NCBI GenBank assembly: GCA_964591175.1
Contig: CAZQAF010000010.1
Location: forward strand, 1-64,000
DNA: 64,000 nt
DNA from: UBA11574 sp964591175
Lineage (GTDB): Bacteria; Desulfobacterota; Desulfobacteria; Desulfobacterales; UBA11574
Direction: 5' to 3'
Positions within the stretch are counted from its first letter, which is position 1; the number at the start of each line of letters is the position of its first letter. Shown in pieces: positions 41,757 to 51,280 of the stretch. Under the pieces are notes generated by a model. It had not been told where the DNA came from. It worked only from the letters and a program-made list of their open reading frames with translations, and ran no database searches. The position numbers and the translations under genes are program-made.

Positions 41757-43139
41757 TCAAGTTTTTGAACCGATCTCCAGTTTGAACTTTTTTATTTTCC
41801 AATTCAGCCCGCTTTTGCCGATTCCGAGCAATTCCGCTGCCTGGGATTGCACATTGTTTGTTAATTTCAACGCTCTTTCGAGCATCTTCTTTTCTATCAT
41901 GGCCAGCGTTTCATCCAATTTTGCATCTGCGGGAATACTTTCAATATCCAAAAAATTATCGATACTGTTTTTAAATTCTTTCGGAAGATCCGACACTTTT
42001 ATCGTACTGCCCTGGCATAACACCATGGCCCTTTCAATAACGTTTTCCAGCTCACGGACATTTCCCGGCCAATGGTATTCGTAAAATAGGCGTTTTACTT
42101 CCGGATCGATACCATTAATCAAAATATCGGACTTTCGTTCATCTTTATATTTTCCGATAAAATGATCGACCAGAAGACCCAAATCTTCTTTTCGTTCTTT
42201 TAAAACCGGCAGAACGATGTGTACCACGTTCAAACGATAAAAGAGATCTTCTCTGAATCGTCCGTACAGCATTTCATCTTTGAGCCGTTTATTGGTAGCG
42301 GCAATGATTCGAATATCCACCGTTATCTGTTTGACGCCTCCGACCCGTTCAATAATTTTGTCCTGGAGCACCCTTAAAAGCTTTACCTGCAGATTGGGTG
42401 ATAGTTCGCCGATTTCATCTAGAAAAAGCGTTCCGGTGTCCGCCAACTCAAAGCGACCTTTTTTCATGGCCACAGCGCCGGTAAACGCACCTCTTTCATG
42501 ACCGAAAAGTTCGCTTTCAAGCAAATTTTCGGCGAGTGCACTGCAGTTCACCGCGACAAACGGTTTATCTCGTCGTAAACTGTTAAAATGAATCGATTTT
42601 GCGACCAATTCCTTGCCGGTGCCGCTTTCACCTTCAATCAATACCGTGGCGCTGGCAGGTGCAACCTTTTGTATGGTTTCAAAGACATCCTGCATCACCT
42701 TGCTTTTTCCGATGATATTTCCGAGGCGATATTTCGACTCCACGGCATCTCTGAGCTGCCGGTTTTCTTTGACAACCCGATACATGCCGACCGCCTTGTT
42801 GACATATATGATCAATCGATCATTATCAAAAGGCTTGAGAATATAGCTGTAAGCCCCTTTTTGCATGGCTTCCACAGCCTTATCCACCGTGCCGTGGGCG
42901 GTCATCATAATGACGGGGAGATCTGGATCTTTGGCCTTGATTTTTTCTAAAAGTTCGATACCGTCCATGGACGGCATCTTCATATCGGTCAGTACCAGGT
43001 CGATATCGGTATTTGATAGAATATCAAGTGCTTCACGGCCACTGTTCGCCGTGAAGGTCTCGAATCCTTCCTCTTCGAGGATCGCGCTTAATATCAACGG
43101 ATAATTTTTTTCATCATCTACGATCAGGATGGTTTCCAT
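41757..43139 (-). CDS. NtrC-family sigma-54 response regulator (ZraR/PilR-like)
   Basis: A 460-aa REC-AAA+-Fis regulator. Asp52 in LTDMKMPSMDG; Walker A GESGTGKE (170-177); GAFTGA loop intact (217-222); Walker B GTLFLDEIGE; C-terminal Fis-type helix VQSQAAELLGIGKSGLNWKIK. It is 11 bp downstream of its kinase gene and is the second gene of that unit. Whether it controls type IV pili is unproven, although the pil cluster starts 450 bp beyond the kinase on the other strand. Confidence 0.9.
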   Translation of the reverse strand: METILIVDDEKNYPLILSAILEEEGFETFTANSGREALDILSNTDIDLVLTDMKMPSMDGIELLEKIKAKDPDLPVIMMTAHGTVDKAVEAMQKGAYSYILKPFDNDRLIIYVNKAVGMYRVVKENRQLRDAVESKYRLGNIIGKSKVMQDVFETIQKVAPASATVLIEGESGTGKELVAKSIHFNSLRRDKPFVAVNCSALAENLLESELFGHERGAFTGAVAMKKGRFELADTGTLFLDEIGELSPNLQVKLLRVLQDKIIERVGGVKQITVDIRIIAATNKRLKDEMLYGRFREDLFYRLNVVHIVLPVLKERKEDLGLLVDHFIGKYKDERKSDILINGIDPEVKRLFYEYHWPGNVRELENVIERAMVLCQGSTIKVSDLPKEFKNSIDNFLDIESIPADAKLDETLAMIEKKMLERALKLTNNVQSQAAELLGIGKSGLNWKIKKFKLEIGSKT

Positions 43140-43150
43140 GACGATGCTCT

Positions 43151-44563
43151 TTAACTGACGGGTAAGGCGATTGTGACGCGGGATCCGGCGTCCGGTTTAT
43201 TGATGATGTCGACTTTTCCTTCATGGGATTCAATAATGTTTTTAACGATGACCAGCCCCAGGCCGGTTCCTTTAGCTTTTGTTGTAAAAAAAGGGTCCCA
43301 TATCTTTTCCAATAGATCTTCAGGAATACCTTCACCTTCGTCTTCAATCACGATTGTTACGGTATGATCAGCCGAATGAATGCTTACCTGAATGATGCCG
43401 CCGCCGGGCATTGCCTGCATGGCGTTGATCAGGATGTTCAAAAACGCCTGGTAAAGCATATCCGCATCAGCGGCAACTTCCGGGAGATTTTCATCATAAT
43501 GCGTTTCAACGGTGTACCCTTCCTGTTTGATCTGCGATGTCAGAAAAGTGATGTTTTTTTCAAGAATATCCTCTATGTTACAGGCTGAAAGGTTCGGGCT
43601 TTTGGGTTTTGCGAAATTTAAAAAATCGGTAATAATATTATTCAGTCGTATGGATTCTTCAATGATGATATCCGGAATGGCATTGGAAGGATCGAATTTG
43701 ACCATTTTTTTCTTTAAGAGTTCGGATGAGCTCTTTATGATGCCCAATGGATTTCGAATTTCATGGGAAATTCCAGCCACCATTTCACCCAATGTCGATA
43801 AGTGCTCGGCTCGGTTTAATCGCTCGATGAGTTTGAGTCTCTCCCGAGCCCGCTTTTCTATGATGCCTTCCCCCCGCTTCACCACAAATAGCAGCGCCAA
43901 AAAAAGGCCGCCCATTACGACTGAAGCGGTAATGACAACCCGAATCTGAAAATCGAAAATTTCTTTATAATCCCGGGTTAAGTCCTGCACAATTTCAACC
44001 ACTCCGAGAACCGGACCGGATATCCTGGAAAGCGGCTGCTCCGCGCGCAAAGGGGCGAATGTAACCAATCGGCTGTCTTGGGGGAATCCAAGCAAAATCT
44101 CAAACCAATTGCCGTTTTGTATGAGAGTTGACGTGTATTTCCCTTTAAGCGCATCTTTATATCCTTTGCCTCCGACATTTTCTTTGCCGATAATCGAATG
44201 GTCAAAGCTGTATGAAATGGTGTTGTCCATATCGTAGATATTGACCATATCGATCTTAAAACTGTGAAGCGTGCTTCTGACGACCTTATCCATTCGTTCA
44301 AACTGTTTTTCGTTGCTCAGTTGAATCTTTCCGAATTTTAGCGCAACCGGGATAATGAACTGCAAGAATACCTGATGGTTGAGATTTTCGATCAGAACGC
44401 GGGCATACTCTTCGCTTTTTTTTTCCTGCATGGCCTTTGCCCAGTGTGTATTGAGCAAAGAAAAAATCAACGTACCGACAAATATGAGGATCAGGCTGGT
44501 AAAGCTAAAGTATTTAACCAACCTGAACGGCTTTACCTTTTCTTCTGTGACGTGCTGTTTCAT
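43151..44563 (-). CDS. Membrane sensor histidine kinase (NtrB/ZraS-like)
   Basis: A 470-aa kinase with two membrane helices (residues ~16-38 and ~208-228) enclosing a ~165-aa periplasmic sensor. The phospho-acceptor is His267 in GEMVAGISHEIRNPLG. The ATPase domain shows NILINAMQAM (N box), DEGEGIPEDLLEKIWDPFFTT and GTGLGLVIVKNII. It is co-encoded with the adjacent regulator. The ligand is unknown. It is divergent from the HTH-pil operon. Confidence 0.88.
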   Translation of the reverse strand: MKQHVTEEKVKPFRLVKYFSFTSLILIFVGTLIFSLLNTHWAKAMQEKKSEEYARVLIENLNHQVFLQFIIPVALKFGKIQLSNEKQFERMDKVVRSTLHSFKIDMVNIYDMDNTISYSFDHSIIGKENVGGKGYKDALKGKYTSTLIQNGNWFEILLGFPQDSRLVTFAPLRAEQPLSRISGPVLGVVEIVQDLTRDYKEIFDFQIRVVITASVVMGGLFLALLFVVKRGEGIIEKRARERLKLIERLNRAEHLSTLGEMVAGISHEIRNPLGIIKSSSELLKKKMVKFDPSNAIPDIIIEESIRLNNIITDFLNFAKPKSPNLSACNIEDILEKNITFLTSQIKQEGYTVETHYDENLPEVAADADMLYQAFLNILINAMQAMPGGGIIQVSIHSADHTVTIVIEDEGEGIPEDLLEKIWDPFFTTKAKGTGLGLVIVKNIIESHEGKVDIINKPDAGSRVTIALPVS

Positions 44564-45013
44564 AAACTTCGGTTAAAGTTCCGATGGGGTGATGCCGATA
44601 GGGTATATATCGTTCATCCCAAACGTAAAACGAATAAGAGATTAAATACACAAACTAAGCGATTGACTTTTAATCATATACGTTAAATCGACCTTTAAAG
44701 TCAAGGCAATGCTTTATTTTCACGGGCGCTGGAATGCCCCGTTCAACGGTAAGGGGGCGTCAGCGATAGTATTGATGGATTTATTTTATTGTACGTATAG
44801 AATCGTTGATTATACAATACCATATATGGTATTTTTACCTAAATCACTACCAGATAAAGTAATTAATTAAAATTTGTCTATAATTATGCATAAAACTCTT
44901 GAGCTCGTTGATAATATAAGGTACAATAGTGATCACTGTAAATAATGCTTCCTTTATTCATCCATGGATGATAACGGTATTATCTCTGCTTATGGTATAA
45001 ATAAGGATTCTGG
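44564..45013. promoter_or_regulatory. 450-bp divergent intergenic region with pil-side promoter and palindromes
   Basis: On the plus strand TTGAGC (44899-44904), 17-nt spacer, TACAAT (44922-44927) is a good sigma-70 promoter for the HTH-pil operon. The perfect palindromes ATACCATATATGGTAT (44817-44832) and AGTGATCACT (44928-44937) flank it, the latter over the predicted start. The small HTH protein at 45014 is an obvious candidate to bind here. No gene was seen in the region. Confidence 0.5.
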
Positions 45014-45211
45014 ATGAAAGGCAACCGCCTGAAAAAAATTAGAGAGTCTTTGCTGATGAGCAAAACCGAACTTGCAAGAAAAGCCAACGTGTCTCCGATC
45101 ACGATTGCGCGCATTGAAAAAGGAATGCCCTGCCGCCTGGAAACTCAGCGAAAAATTATTCTGGCGCTCGGGTTCAACCTTGCTGACAAAAACAAGATTT
45201 TTGGTGATTAA
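45014..45211 (+). CDS. Small Xre-family HTH protein
   Basis: A 65-aa protein that is almost all helix-turn-helix: LKKIRESLLMSKTELARKAN followed by VSPITIARIEKGMPCRLETQ. It is the first gene before pilM, 5 nt away, with an AAGGA site before its ATG, so it is co-transcribed with the pil genes. It may regulate them or itself; no ligand domain is present. Confidence 0.8.
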   Translation: MKGNRLKKIRESLLMSKTELARKANVSPITIARIEKGMPCRLETQRKIILALGFNLADKNKIFGD

Positions 45212-45216
45212 AGCGA

Positions 45217-46275
45217 ATGAATCTGTTTTCGAAAAAGAACTGCCTGGCCGGCCTGGACATCGGGTCCAGAACCATAAAACTCGCTGAAATTGTCGACGGA
45301 AAATCCGGATTGGTCCTAAAAACCTTTAACACCGTCGACATTGAACCCGGTCTTATTGAAGAAGGTTCTATCAAAGAACCCGAGACCGTATCCGGATACA
45401 TTCGTGAACTTTTCAAATCCTCAAAACTCAAAGAAAAAAATGTTGCGATCTCCATAGGCGGGTATTCGGTCATCGTTAAAAAAATCAATGTTCAGACCAT
45501 GACGGAAGATGAATTGCAGGAATCCATCCATTTTGAAGCAGAACAATATATCCCTTTCGACATCAGCGAAGTTAATCTGGACTTCCAGATACTGGGAGAA
45601 AGCGAACACAACCCCAATCAGATGAATGTGCTCCTGGTTGCCGCTAAGAAAGAGATGATTAGCGAATATATCAATCTCATGCAAATGGCCAAACTCCGGC
45701 CGCGAATCATCGATGTCGATGCGTTCGCGCTCCAAAATATTTTCGAATCGAACTATCCTCCTGAAAACGAAAATCTTGCATTGATCGATATCGGGGCCAG
45801 CAAAACCTCTTTAAATATTTTAAAAGATAATATCAGCGAATTTATGCGTGATGTTTCCTTGGGATGCGATCAGATTAATAATAAAATTGCGTCCACCATC
45901 GGCTGCACAATCGAGGAGTCAGAAACTGTCAAACTTGGTGATGGTTCAGATGCAATGCCTGTTGATGATTTAAAAGATATCGTTTCATCTGTGGTGTCGG
46001 ATTGGTGTGTCGAAATCAAACGCGCCCTCGACTTTTTTTTGTCTACCTATCCTGAAGAGCAAATAAGCAGGATTATACTCAGCGGCGGCGGCGCCAACAT
46101 TAAGAAATTCAGAGAACTTCTGGCTGCCGAAACATCCGCCGAAGTCGAAGTTATCAATCCGTTTCAAGCCCTTGAGATCGACGGCCAGCGGTTTGATTCT
46201 TCATATCTTGAAAAAATCGCGCCTCAAGCCGCGATCTGTATGGGCCTTGCAACACGAAAATTGGGTGACAAATGA
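45217..46275 (+). CDS. pilM: Type IV pilus assembly protein PilM
   Basis: A 352-aa actin-like ATPase that, by family, forms the cytoplasmic collar binding PilN's short tail. Motifs: AGLDIGSRTIKLAEIV (phosphate 1), LIDIGASKTSLNIL (phosphate 2), ILSGGGANIKKF (adenosine). Position and length agree with PilM. The next gene overlaps by 4 nt. Function in pilus assembly or twitching depends on PilB/PilT, which are not in the window. Confidence 0.9.
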   Translation: MNLFSKKNCLAGLDIGSRTIKLAEIVDGKSGLVLKTFNTVDIEPGLIEEGSIKEPETVSGYIRELFKSSKLKEKNVAISIGGYSVIVKKINVQTMTEDELQESIHFEAEQYIPFDISEVNLDFQILGESEHNPNQMNVLLVAAKKEMISEYINLMQMAKLRPRIIDVDAFALQNIFESNYPPENENLALIDIGASKTSLNILKDNISEFMRDVSLGCDQINNKIASTIGCTIEESETVKLGDGSDAMPVDDLKDIVSSVVSDWCVEIKRALDFFLSTYPEEQISRIILSGGGANIKKFRELLAAETSAEVEVINPFQALEIDGQRFDSSYLEKIAPQAAICMGLATRKLGDK

Positions 46276-46919
46276 TACGGATCAATCTGCTGCCTTACCG
46301 TGAAGAACGGAAAAAAGAAAATATTCTCAGGCAGATCAATGTTTTCCTCTTTGCGTTTTTTGTGGTTTTTGCAATTTTAATTGTGATTAATGTCCGACTC
46401 TCCCATAAAGTTACGGCCCTGAACACCAAAATAAAAAATACAAAAACATTATTGGCCCAGGCTGAAACAAAATCCAAAAAGGTGGATCAAATAAAACAAG
46501 CCCTCGAAAAATTAAATCAAAAAACCGAGGTGATCAGGAACATAGAAAAAAATCGCAGGGCTTCGGTATTGCTTCTTGAAAATATGTCGAAAATGGTGGC
46601 TGAAAAAACTTCCGGTTCACCGTCCGGCGCATCAGCAAGCAGCGAGAACAAGCCGGTTAAACGGCTGTGGTTCACCAATTTTGAGGCCAAAGGCGACAAT
46701 ATCCGCATCCACGGGATAGCCTTGGATAATAAGACCATTGCCGATTTTATGAGCCGGCTGGAAAATTCCAAACTTTACCAAGATGTGAACTTAAAAAACA
46801 TAAAACAACAAATCGTTAACAACTTAAATCTTAAAAACTTTGACATCGGATGTAAAAGGGTCCCTTTGAATAAATCAAAGGATAAAAATGACGCCGGCAA
46901 AAAACCGGGTAAAATATAA
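46272..46919 (+). CDS. pilN: Type IV pilus assembly protein PilN
   Basis: A 215-aa bitopic inner-membrane protein. It opens with the PilM-binding segment MIRINLLPYREERKKE, has one membrane helix (~24-42), then a coiled-coil region and a periplasmic ferredoxin-like fold (WFTNFEAKGDNIRIHGIALD). It pairs with PilO. It overlaps pilM by 4 nt and pilO by 1 nt, indicating tight coupling. Confidence 0.88.
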   Translation: MIRINLLPYREERKKENILRQINVFLFAFFVVFAILIVINVRLSHKVTALNTKIKNTKTLLAQAETKSKKVDQIKQALEKLNQKTEVIRNIEKNRRASVLLLENMSKMVAEKTSGSPSGASASSENKPVKRLWFTNFEAKGDNIRIHGIALDNKTIADFMSRLENSKLYQDVNLKNIKQQIVNNLNLKNFDIGCKRVPLNKSKDKNDAGKKPGKI

Positions 46920-47551
46920 TGGATAAAATCGATACATCAAAAATATCAAACTGGCTCTTTCAAACCACCGATAAGATCGGAAAGCTATCCAAACTTTACC
47001 GGATTTTATTGTGTTTGGGAGTCTTTGTATTGCTTGTCGGACCTTTCCTTTATTTTTCCTTTTTACCGAAACTCAGTCAAATCGACTCGCTGGGAAAACA
47101 GAGCAGCTCGTTGGAAAAGAAATTGAGTGTGGCACAACAGAAAGCCAGCCAGCTTAAATCATATCAGCAAAAACTGGAAAACGCCAAATTTGAATTTAAA
47201 GTTGTTACGAAAAAGCTGCCTGAAAAACAAGAGATCCCCTCTTTGCTGTCCAGTATTTCACAATCCGGACGGGATGCCGGGCTGGACATTTTACTGTTCA
47301 GGCCGTTGCCCGAACGCGACAAAGACTTTTATGCTGAAATTCCCGTTTCGATCACGGTAAAAGGAAGCTATCAAAATGTTGCCATTTTTTTCGATAAAGT
47401 GTCACGGTTGAACAGAATCGTAAATATAGACGATATCAAAATGAGCGCCGAAAAAGGGGGCGAAAATTTAACAACATCCTGTACGGCCATTACGTACCGG
47501 TTCATTGAAGCAAAGCCCAAAAAACAAACGACGCCGAAGAAGCGCAAATAA
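46919..47551 (+). CDS. pilO: Type IV pilus assembly protein PilO
   Basis: A 210-aa bitopic inner-membrane protein with a membrane helix around residues 27-47, a coiled coil (LGKQSSSLEKKLSVAQQKAS) and a periplasmic domain ending in a basic tail. It forms a heterodimer with PilN that links PilM to PilP. Its start overlaps the pilN stop codon. Confidence 0.87.
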   Translation: MDKIDTSKISNWLFQTTDKIGKLSKLYRILLCLGVFVLLVGPFLYFSFLPKLSQIDSLGKQSSSLEKKLSVAQQKASQLKSYQQKLENAKFEFKVVTKKLPEKQEIPSLLSSISQSGRDAGLDILLFRPLPERDKDFYAEIPVSITVKGSYQNVAIFFDKVSRLNRIVNIDDIKMSAEKGGENLTTSCTAITYRFIEAKPKKQTTPKKRK

Positions 47552-47590
47552 GCTTCATGGATTAAAGACATTCAATCAAAACCTTAGATC

Positions 47591-48202
47591 ATGAATAAAC
47601 ATCCTTTATTTATACGCTTCATCCCTTGTATTATCTTATCCTTGCTTTTGCTGGGCGGATGCAAAAAATCCGAACCCCCAACAACCTCAAGGCAAATTAC
47701 AAAAAAAATCATCATTGCAGAAAAAAAAGCGCCCATAAAACCCCCTGTATCCAAACCGCAACCCCAAGGATCCGATCTTTCAAAACAGGGCGCCAAAGCT
47801 TCAGTATCGGTCAATGCGCAACCATCTGAAACAATCCCTTTATATAATCCCGAAGGGAAACTGGATCCTTTTGAACCCCTTTTCAAAAAAGAAACCGTCT
47901 CGCTTGCCTCAAACAGCAAAATAAAGCGCCGAAAACCCCTTACACCGCTTGAAAAGCTGAATCTCAGCCAGTTGACGCTTGTGGGCATCATACGCGCGCC
48001 GAGCGGCAACAGAGCTTTGGTCCAGGAAGCGTCGGGGAAAGGATATATTGTTAAAAAAGGGACCTATATCGGAACACAATCCGGTAAAGTCAAACGAATA
48101 TTAGATGACAGGATCATTATCGAAGAAAAGGGCGAGAATATTTACGGCAAAGTTGTCACCATAGAGAAAACACTTAAACTTCAGAAACCTCCTGGAGAAT
48201 AG
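47591..48202 (+). CDS. pilP: Type IV pilus lipoprotein PilP
   Basis: A 203-aa lipoprotein. Lipobox LLGGC near residue 20; a proline-rich linker (KPPVSKPQPQ) leads to a C-terminal beta domain (LSQLTLVGIIRAPSGNRALV, and KGTYIGTQSGKVKRI) typical of PilP/GspC HR domains. It bridges PilNO and the PilQ secretin. It is 39 bp after pilO. Confidence 0.88.
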   Translation: MNKHPLFIRFIPCIILSLLLLGGCKKSEPPTTSRQITKKIIIAEKKAPIKPPVSKPQPQGSDLSKQGAKASVSVNAQPSETIPLYNPEGKLDPFEPLFKKETVSLASNSKIKRRKPLTPLEKLNLSQLTLVGIIRAPSGNRALVQEASGKGYIVKKGTYIGTQSGKVKRILDDRIIIEEKGENIYGKVVTIEKTLKLQKPPGE

Positions 48203-48203
48203 T

Positions 48204-50519
48204 ATGAATTGCAAGATCAACACATTGTTAAAGATGAACATCGTCACGTTTTTTGGGGTGATATTATTGCTCGTGTTTATCGGGTGTGCATCCAACACCA
48301 AGTCCGTTAAAGAAGCCCAGGAACCAGCTGTTGAATCTCCCCAACCAAAGCTCATCACCCAAATAAGCACGACCGACGATCCGAAAGCAAGCATCGTTCG
48401 GATCAGCGGGAATCAAATGCTGACCTATACGTCCGTCAAGCAGCCATCTCCGCCGGGTGTGATGCTTTATTTCCCTGAAACGACTTTTGGTGATATCGAC
48501 GAAAACTATCATCCGGAAAGTGATATTATCGCCTCAATTCATACATCCGCATTAAAAACCAAAAAAGAGACCAGCCGTGTCGAAATTTTATTGAAAAAAG
48601 ATGTTTCGTATGAAGTAAATCGCGACGATGGGGGCCTTGTTATATCTTTTAAAAAACAAGACGTTGACGCCCCGACACTGAAAATTGCCCAAAAGTCGAG
48701 TGCCAAAATGCAAAGCAATCCAACGTCGTCGGTTTCTTCCAAAAATAAGAGCTTGCCGATCAAATCTGCAACCGCCGAGCCCTCTCAATCACAGGCCGGC
48801 AGCGACAAATCAGGGTGGGTGAACCGGATCGACTTTTCCAGTGAAAAAGGGGGTAAATCGACTATTATTATCGGAACCACCATTCCTGCAAAATACCACC
48901 TTGAAAAGATCAGTGACAAAAAATTGTTGCTTTATCTTTATCATTCAAAGCTTCCGGATTACCGGCAACGGCCTTTGATCACAACGCGCTTTCGAAGCGC
49001 CGTCAACCGCATCATACCGTTCCAGACATCCGCCATGAAGGACAAGGCGGGATTTATCATCGAGCTTCGACAGCCGGTACCCTATTATATCGAACATACC
49101 GACAATCTTATCTTGTTCCATTTTGCAGCGTCCACGATTCCGCCAAAACCCCTTGATAAGGCCAATCTTCCGCCTTGGGAAAAAGTGCTGTCTCAGACGA
49201 TTACAAAAGCAAAGCCCGTAGAAGCGGCAGAAACCGTTGAACAGAAAAAAATGGCTGTCAAAACCGGAAAATTTACCGGCGAAAAAATCGCCCTCAATTT
49301 CTACGAAACAGACATTAAAAACGTATTTCGTATCTTAATGGATGTCAGTGGAAAAAATTTCGCCATCGACAAAGACGTAACCGGAAAAGTGACATTAGCC
49401 TTTGACAAGCCGGTTCCATGGGATCAAGTTCTTGATCTGGTTTTAAAAATGAATGGTCTCGGAATGGTTTACGAAGGCGATATCATCCGTATCGCCACTC
49501 TTAAAACCTTAAGAATCGAGCAAGAGGAAAGACAGGCCGCCTTCGCCGCAAAGCAAAAGCTGGAGGCACAGAAAAAAACCCTTGAACCGATGACAACAGC
49601 TTACATCCCCGTCAATTATGCAAATGCAAAAAGTGACGTGTTGCCCCATATCACCGTGACCAAAGGACGCGGCAATGTCACCGTCGATGCCAGAAACAAC
49701 CAAATTATCATCACGGACATTGCTGAAAAAATTAGAGAAGCCAGACAAATCGTAAAAAAGATCGATAAAGTGACGCCTCAGGTCATGATCGAAGCCCGGA
49801 TCGTTGAAGCCACGGATACCTTTTCCAGGGAAATCGGTACACAATGGCAAGTCAGCGGAACCAGAACGGATGGCAGTTTAGGCGGAACGCTGGGTTTTGA
49901 TATGAGCGCAACAAATCCGCCGTCGAGCAGTCTCGGCGCGATTGGAATTTCATTTTCAAGAGTGGTGGGGAATACATTCAAGATCATCGATGCAAAGCTG
50001 TCGGCATCGGAGTCCGAAGGAAGCGTTAAAATCATTTCCGCCCCGAAAATTTTAACGCTCGACAACAAGCCGGCCAAAATCAAACAGGGATTGGCTTATC
50101 CGTATAACAAACTGGATGCGGACGGGAATACCACCACCGAGTTCAAAGACATCGCCCTTGAGCTGGAAGTGACGCCCCATATTACCCCCGATGACCGGGT
50201 AACTATGAAAATCGTTATCAAAAACAATGAAATCGGCGCGGTGATCAATAACCAGATATCCTTCACCACCAAGGAAGCCTATACCGAGCTGCTGGTGAAT
50301 GACGGAGACACGATTGTGATCGGGGGAATTCGAAAAACCAGGAAGGATATAAACGAAAAAGGCCTACCGTTTTTGCGAAAACTACCGGTTCTCGGGTGGC
50401 TCTTTAAAACAGACGCCAAAGAAAACACCACCGATGAATTGCTGATATTTATTACGCCGAGAGTGGTTCAGCTCAAGCAGGCCAATCTTGTCGGGTCACA
50501 CATAAAAGCCGTTCAATAA
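48204..50519 (+). CDS. pilQ: Type IV pilus secretin PilQ
   Basis: A 771-aa outer-membrane secretin. It begins with a lipobox (VFIGC, Cys28), so it is probably lipidated. AMIN-type domains lie in residues ~55-330, then STN (KNVFRILMDVSGKNFAIDKD, GMVYEGDIIRIATL), an N-domain (VDARNNQIIITD) and the secretin core (TPQVMIEARIVEATDTFSRE, TELLVNDGDTIVIGGI and FITPRVVQL). It is the last gene of the pil operon and overlaps the 3' end of the opposite TPR gene by 7 nt. Confidence 0.92.
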   Translation: MNCKINTLLKMNIVTFFGVILLLVFIGCASNTKSVKEAQEPAVESPQPKLITQISTTDDPKASIVRISGNQMLTYTSVKQPSPPGVMLYFPETTFGDIDENYHPESDIIASIHTSALKTKKETSRVEILLKKDVSYEVNRDDGGLVISFKKQDVDAPTLKIAQKSSAKMQSNPTSSVSSKNKSLPIKSATAEPSQSQAGSDKSGWVNRIDFSSEKGGKSTIIIGTTIPAKYHLEKISDKKLLLYLYHSKLPDYRQRPLITTRFRSAVNRIIPFQTSAMKDKAGFIIELRQPVPYYIEHTDNLILFHFAASTIPPKPLDKANLPPWEKVLSQTITKAKPVEAAETVEQKKMAVKTGKFTGEKIALNFYETDIKNVFRILMDVSGKNFAIDKDVTGKVTLAFDKPVPWDQVLDLVLKMNGLGMVYEGDIIRIATLKTLRIEQEERQAAFAAKQKLEAQKKTLEPMTTAYIPVNYANAKSDVLPHITVTKGRGNVTVDARNNQIIITDIAEKIREARQIVKKIDKVTPQVMIEARIVEATDTFSREIGTQWQVSGTRTDGSLGGTLGFDMSATNPPSSSLGAIGISFSRVVGNTFKIIDAKLSASESEGSVKIISAPKILTLDNKPAKIKQGLAYPYNKLDADGNTTTEFKDIALELEVTPHITPDDRVTMKIVIKNNEIGAVINNQISFTTKEAYTELLVNDGDTIVIGGIRKTRKDINEKGLPFLRKLPVLGWLFKTDAKENTTDELLIFITPRVVQLKQANLVGSHIKAVQ

Positions 50520-51280
50520 TGGTATCTTTTTATGTCCTGAATCGCCCGGCTCGCCTTCGCGGCCGATTCGCTGCCGGGATCAAGTTCGATAACTTTTTGA
50601 TAGGCCGCCAGCGCTTTATCTTCTTCGCCTGATTCTGTATAGACCTTGCCGAGATCGAGGTATAAAAGGTAAACATCCGGATAATTCTTTACGGCGCTTT
50701 CGAGTATTTGTGCCGCGTCGTCGAGCTTTCCCATGGCCATATATGTCAGGCCGAGGCCGCGCATGGCATTGATAAATTTAGGCTTTAAATCAAGGGCTTC
50801 ACGGTAGTATTTTTCCGCAAGATGATACTCTTTCTTATTGTAGTAAGCCCATCCCAGATTGGCCAGAGGCAAGTGGGGCGTGGTATAGAGCAGGTTTTTT
50901 GACACGGATTTGAAATATTTAATGGCCGTATCCCAATCTCCTTTGTCAAGATATGCCGTCCCCAAATTATTTTTGGCAGGTGCATAATCCGGATTGATCT
51001 TTAGGGCCTTTTTAAAATGCTCGATGGCAAGATCCGGTTGTTTTTTGGCTTTATAAGCAAGCCCGAGATCGTTTTGGAGAAAAGGATCGTCCGGGTAAAG
51101 GGACTCGGCCTTTAGAAACTCTCTCAACGCCTCAGTGTAATTCCCGCGCTGATAATATGCTTCTCCGAGATTTCTGGAAGCCTTTTCCTGTTTTTTTTGC
51201 ACCGTGAGATCTGGCGCACACGACCAAATGCTCAACAGCGCTATGGTTAACAAAGCCCCCCCCAACAAACGTCTACTCAT
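50513..51280 (-). CDS. TPR lipoprotein, PilF/PilW-like
   Basis: A 255-aa lipoprotein with a signal and lipobox (IWSC, near residue 21), and about six TPR units (LGEAYYQRGNYTEALREF, LGLAYKAKKQPDLAIEHF, LGTAYLDKGDWDTAIKYF, LGWAYYNKKEYHLAEKYY, LGLTYMAMGKLDDAAQIL, LGKVYTESGEEDKALAAY). This is the layout of PilF/PilW, pilotins that help PilQ multimerise. It is the last gene of serS-thrC-LysM-TPR and lies tail-to-tail with pilQ. A role in secretin assembly is likely but inferred. Confidence 0.72.
   Translation of the reverse strand: MSRRLLGGALLTIALLSIWSCAPDLTVQKKQEKASRNLGEAYYQRGNYTEALREFLKAESLYPDDPFLQNDLGLAYKAKKQPDLAIEHFKKALKINPDYAPAKNNLGTAYLDKGDWDTAIKYFKSVSKNLLYTTPHLPLANLGWAYYNKKEYHLAEKYYREALDLKPKFINAMRGLGLTYMAMGKLDDAAQILESAVKNYPDVYLLYLDLGKVYTESGEEDKALAAYQKVIELDPGSESAAKASRAIQDIKRYHY

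Noticed and set aside
41599..41770. CRISPR-like array
   Set aside because: The three repeats are short palindromes with 61-63-bp gaps and no cas genes nearby; they look like operator sites instead.
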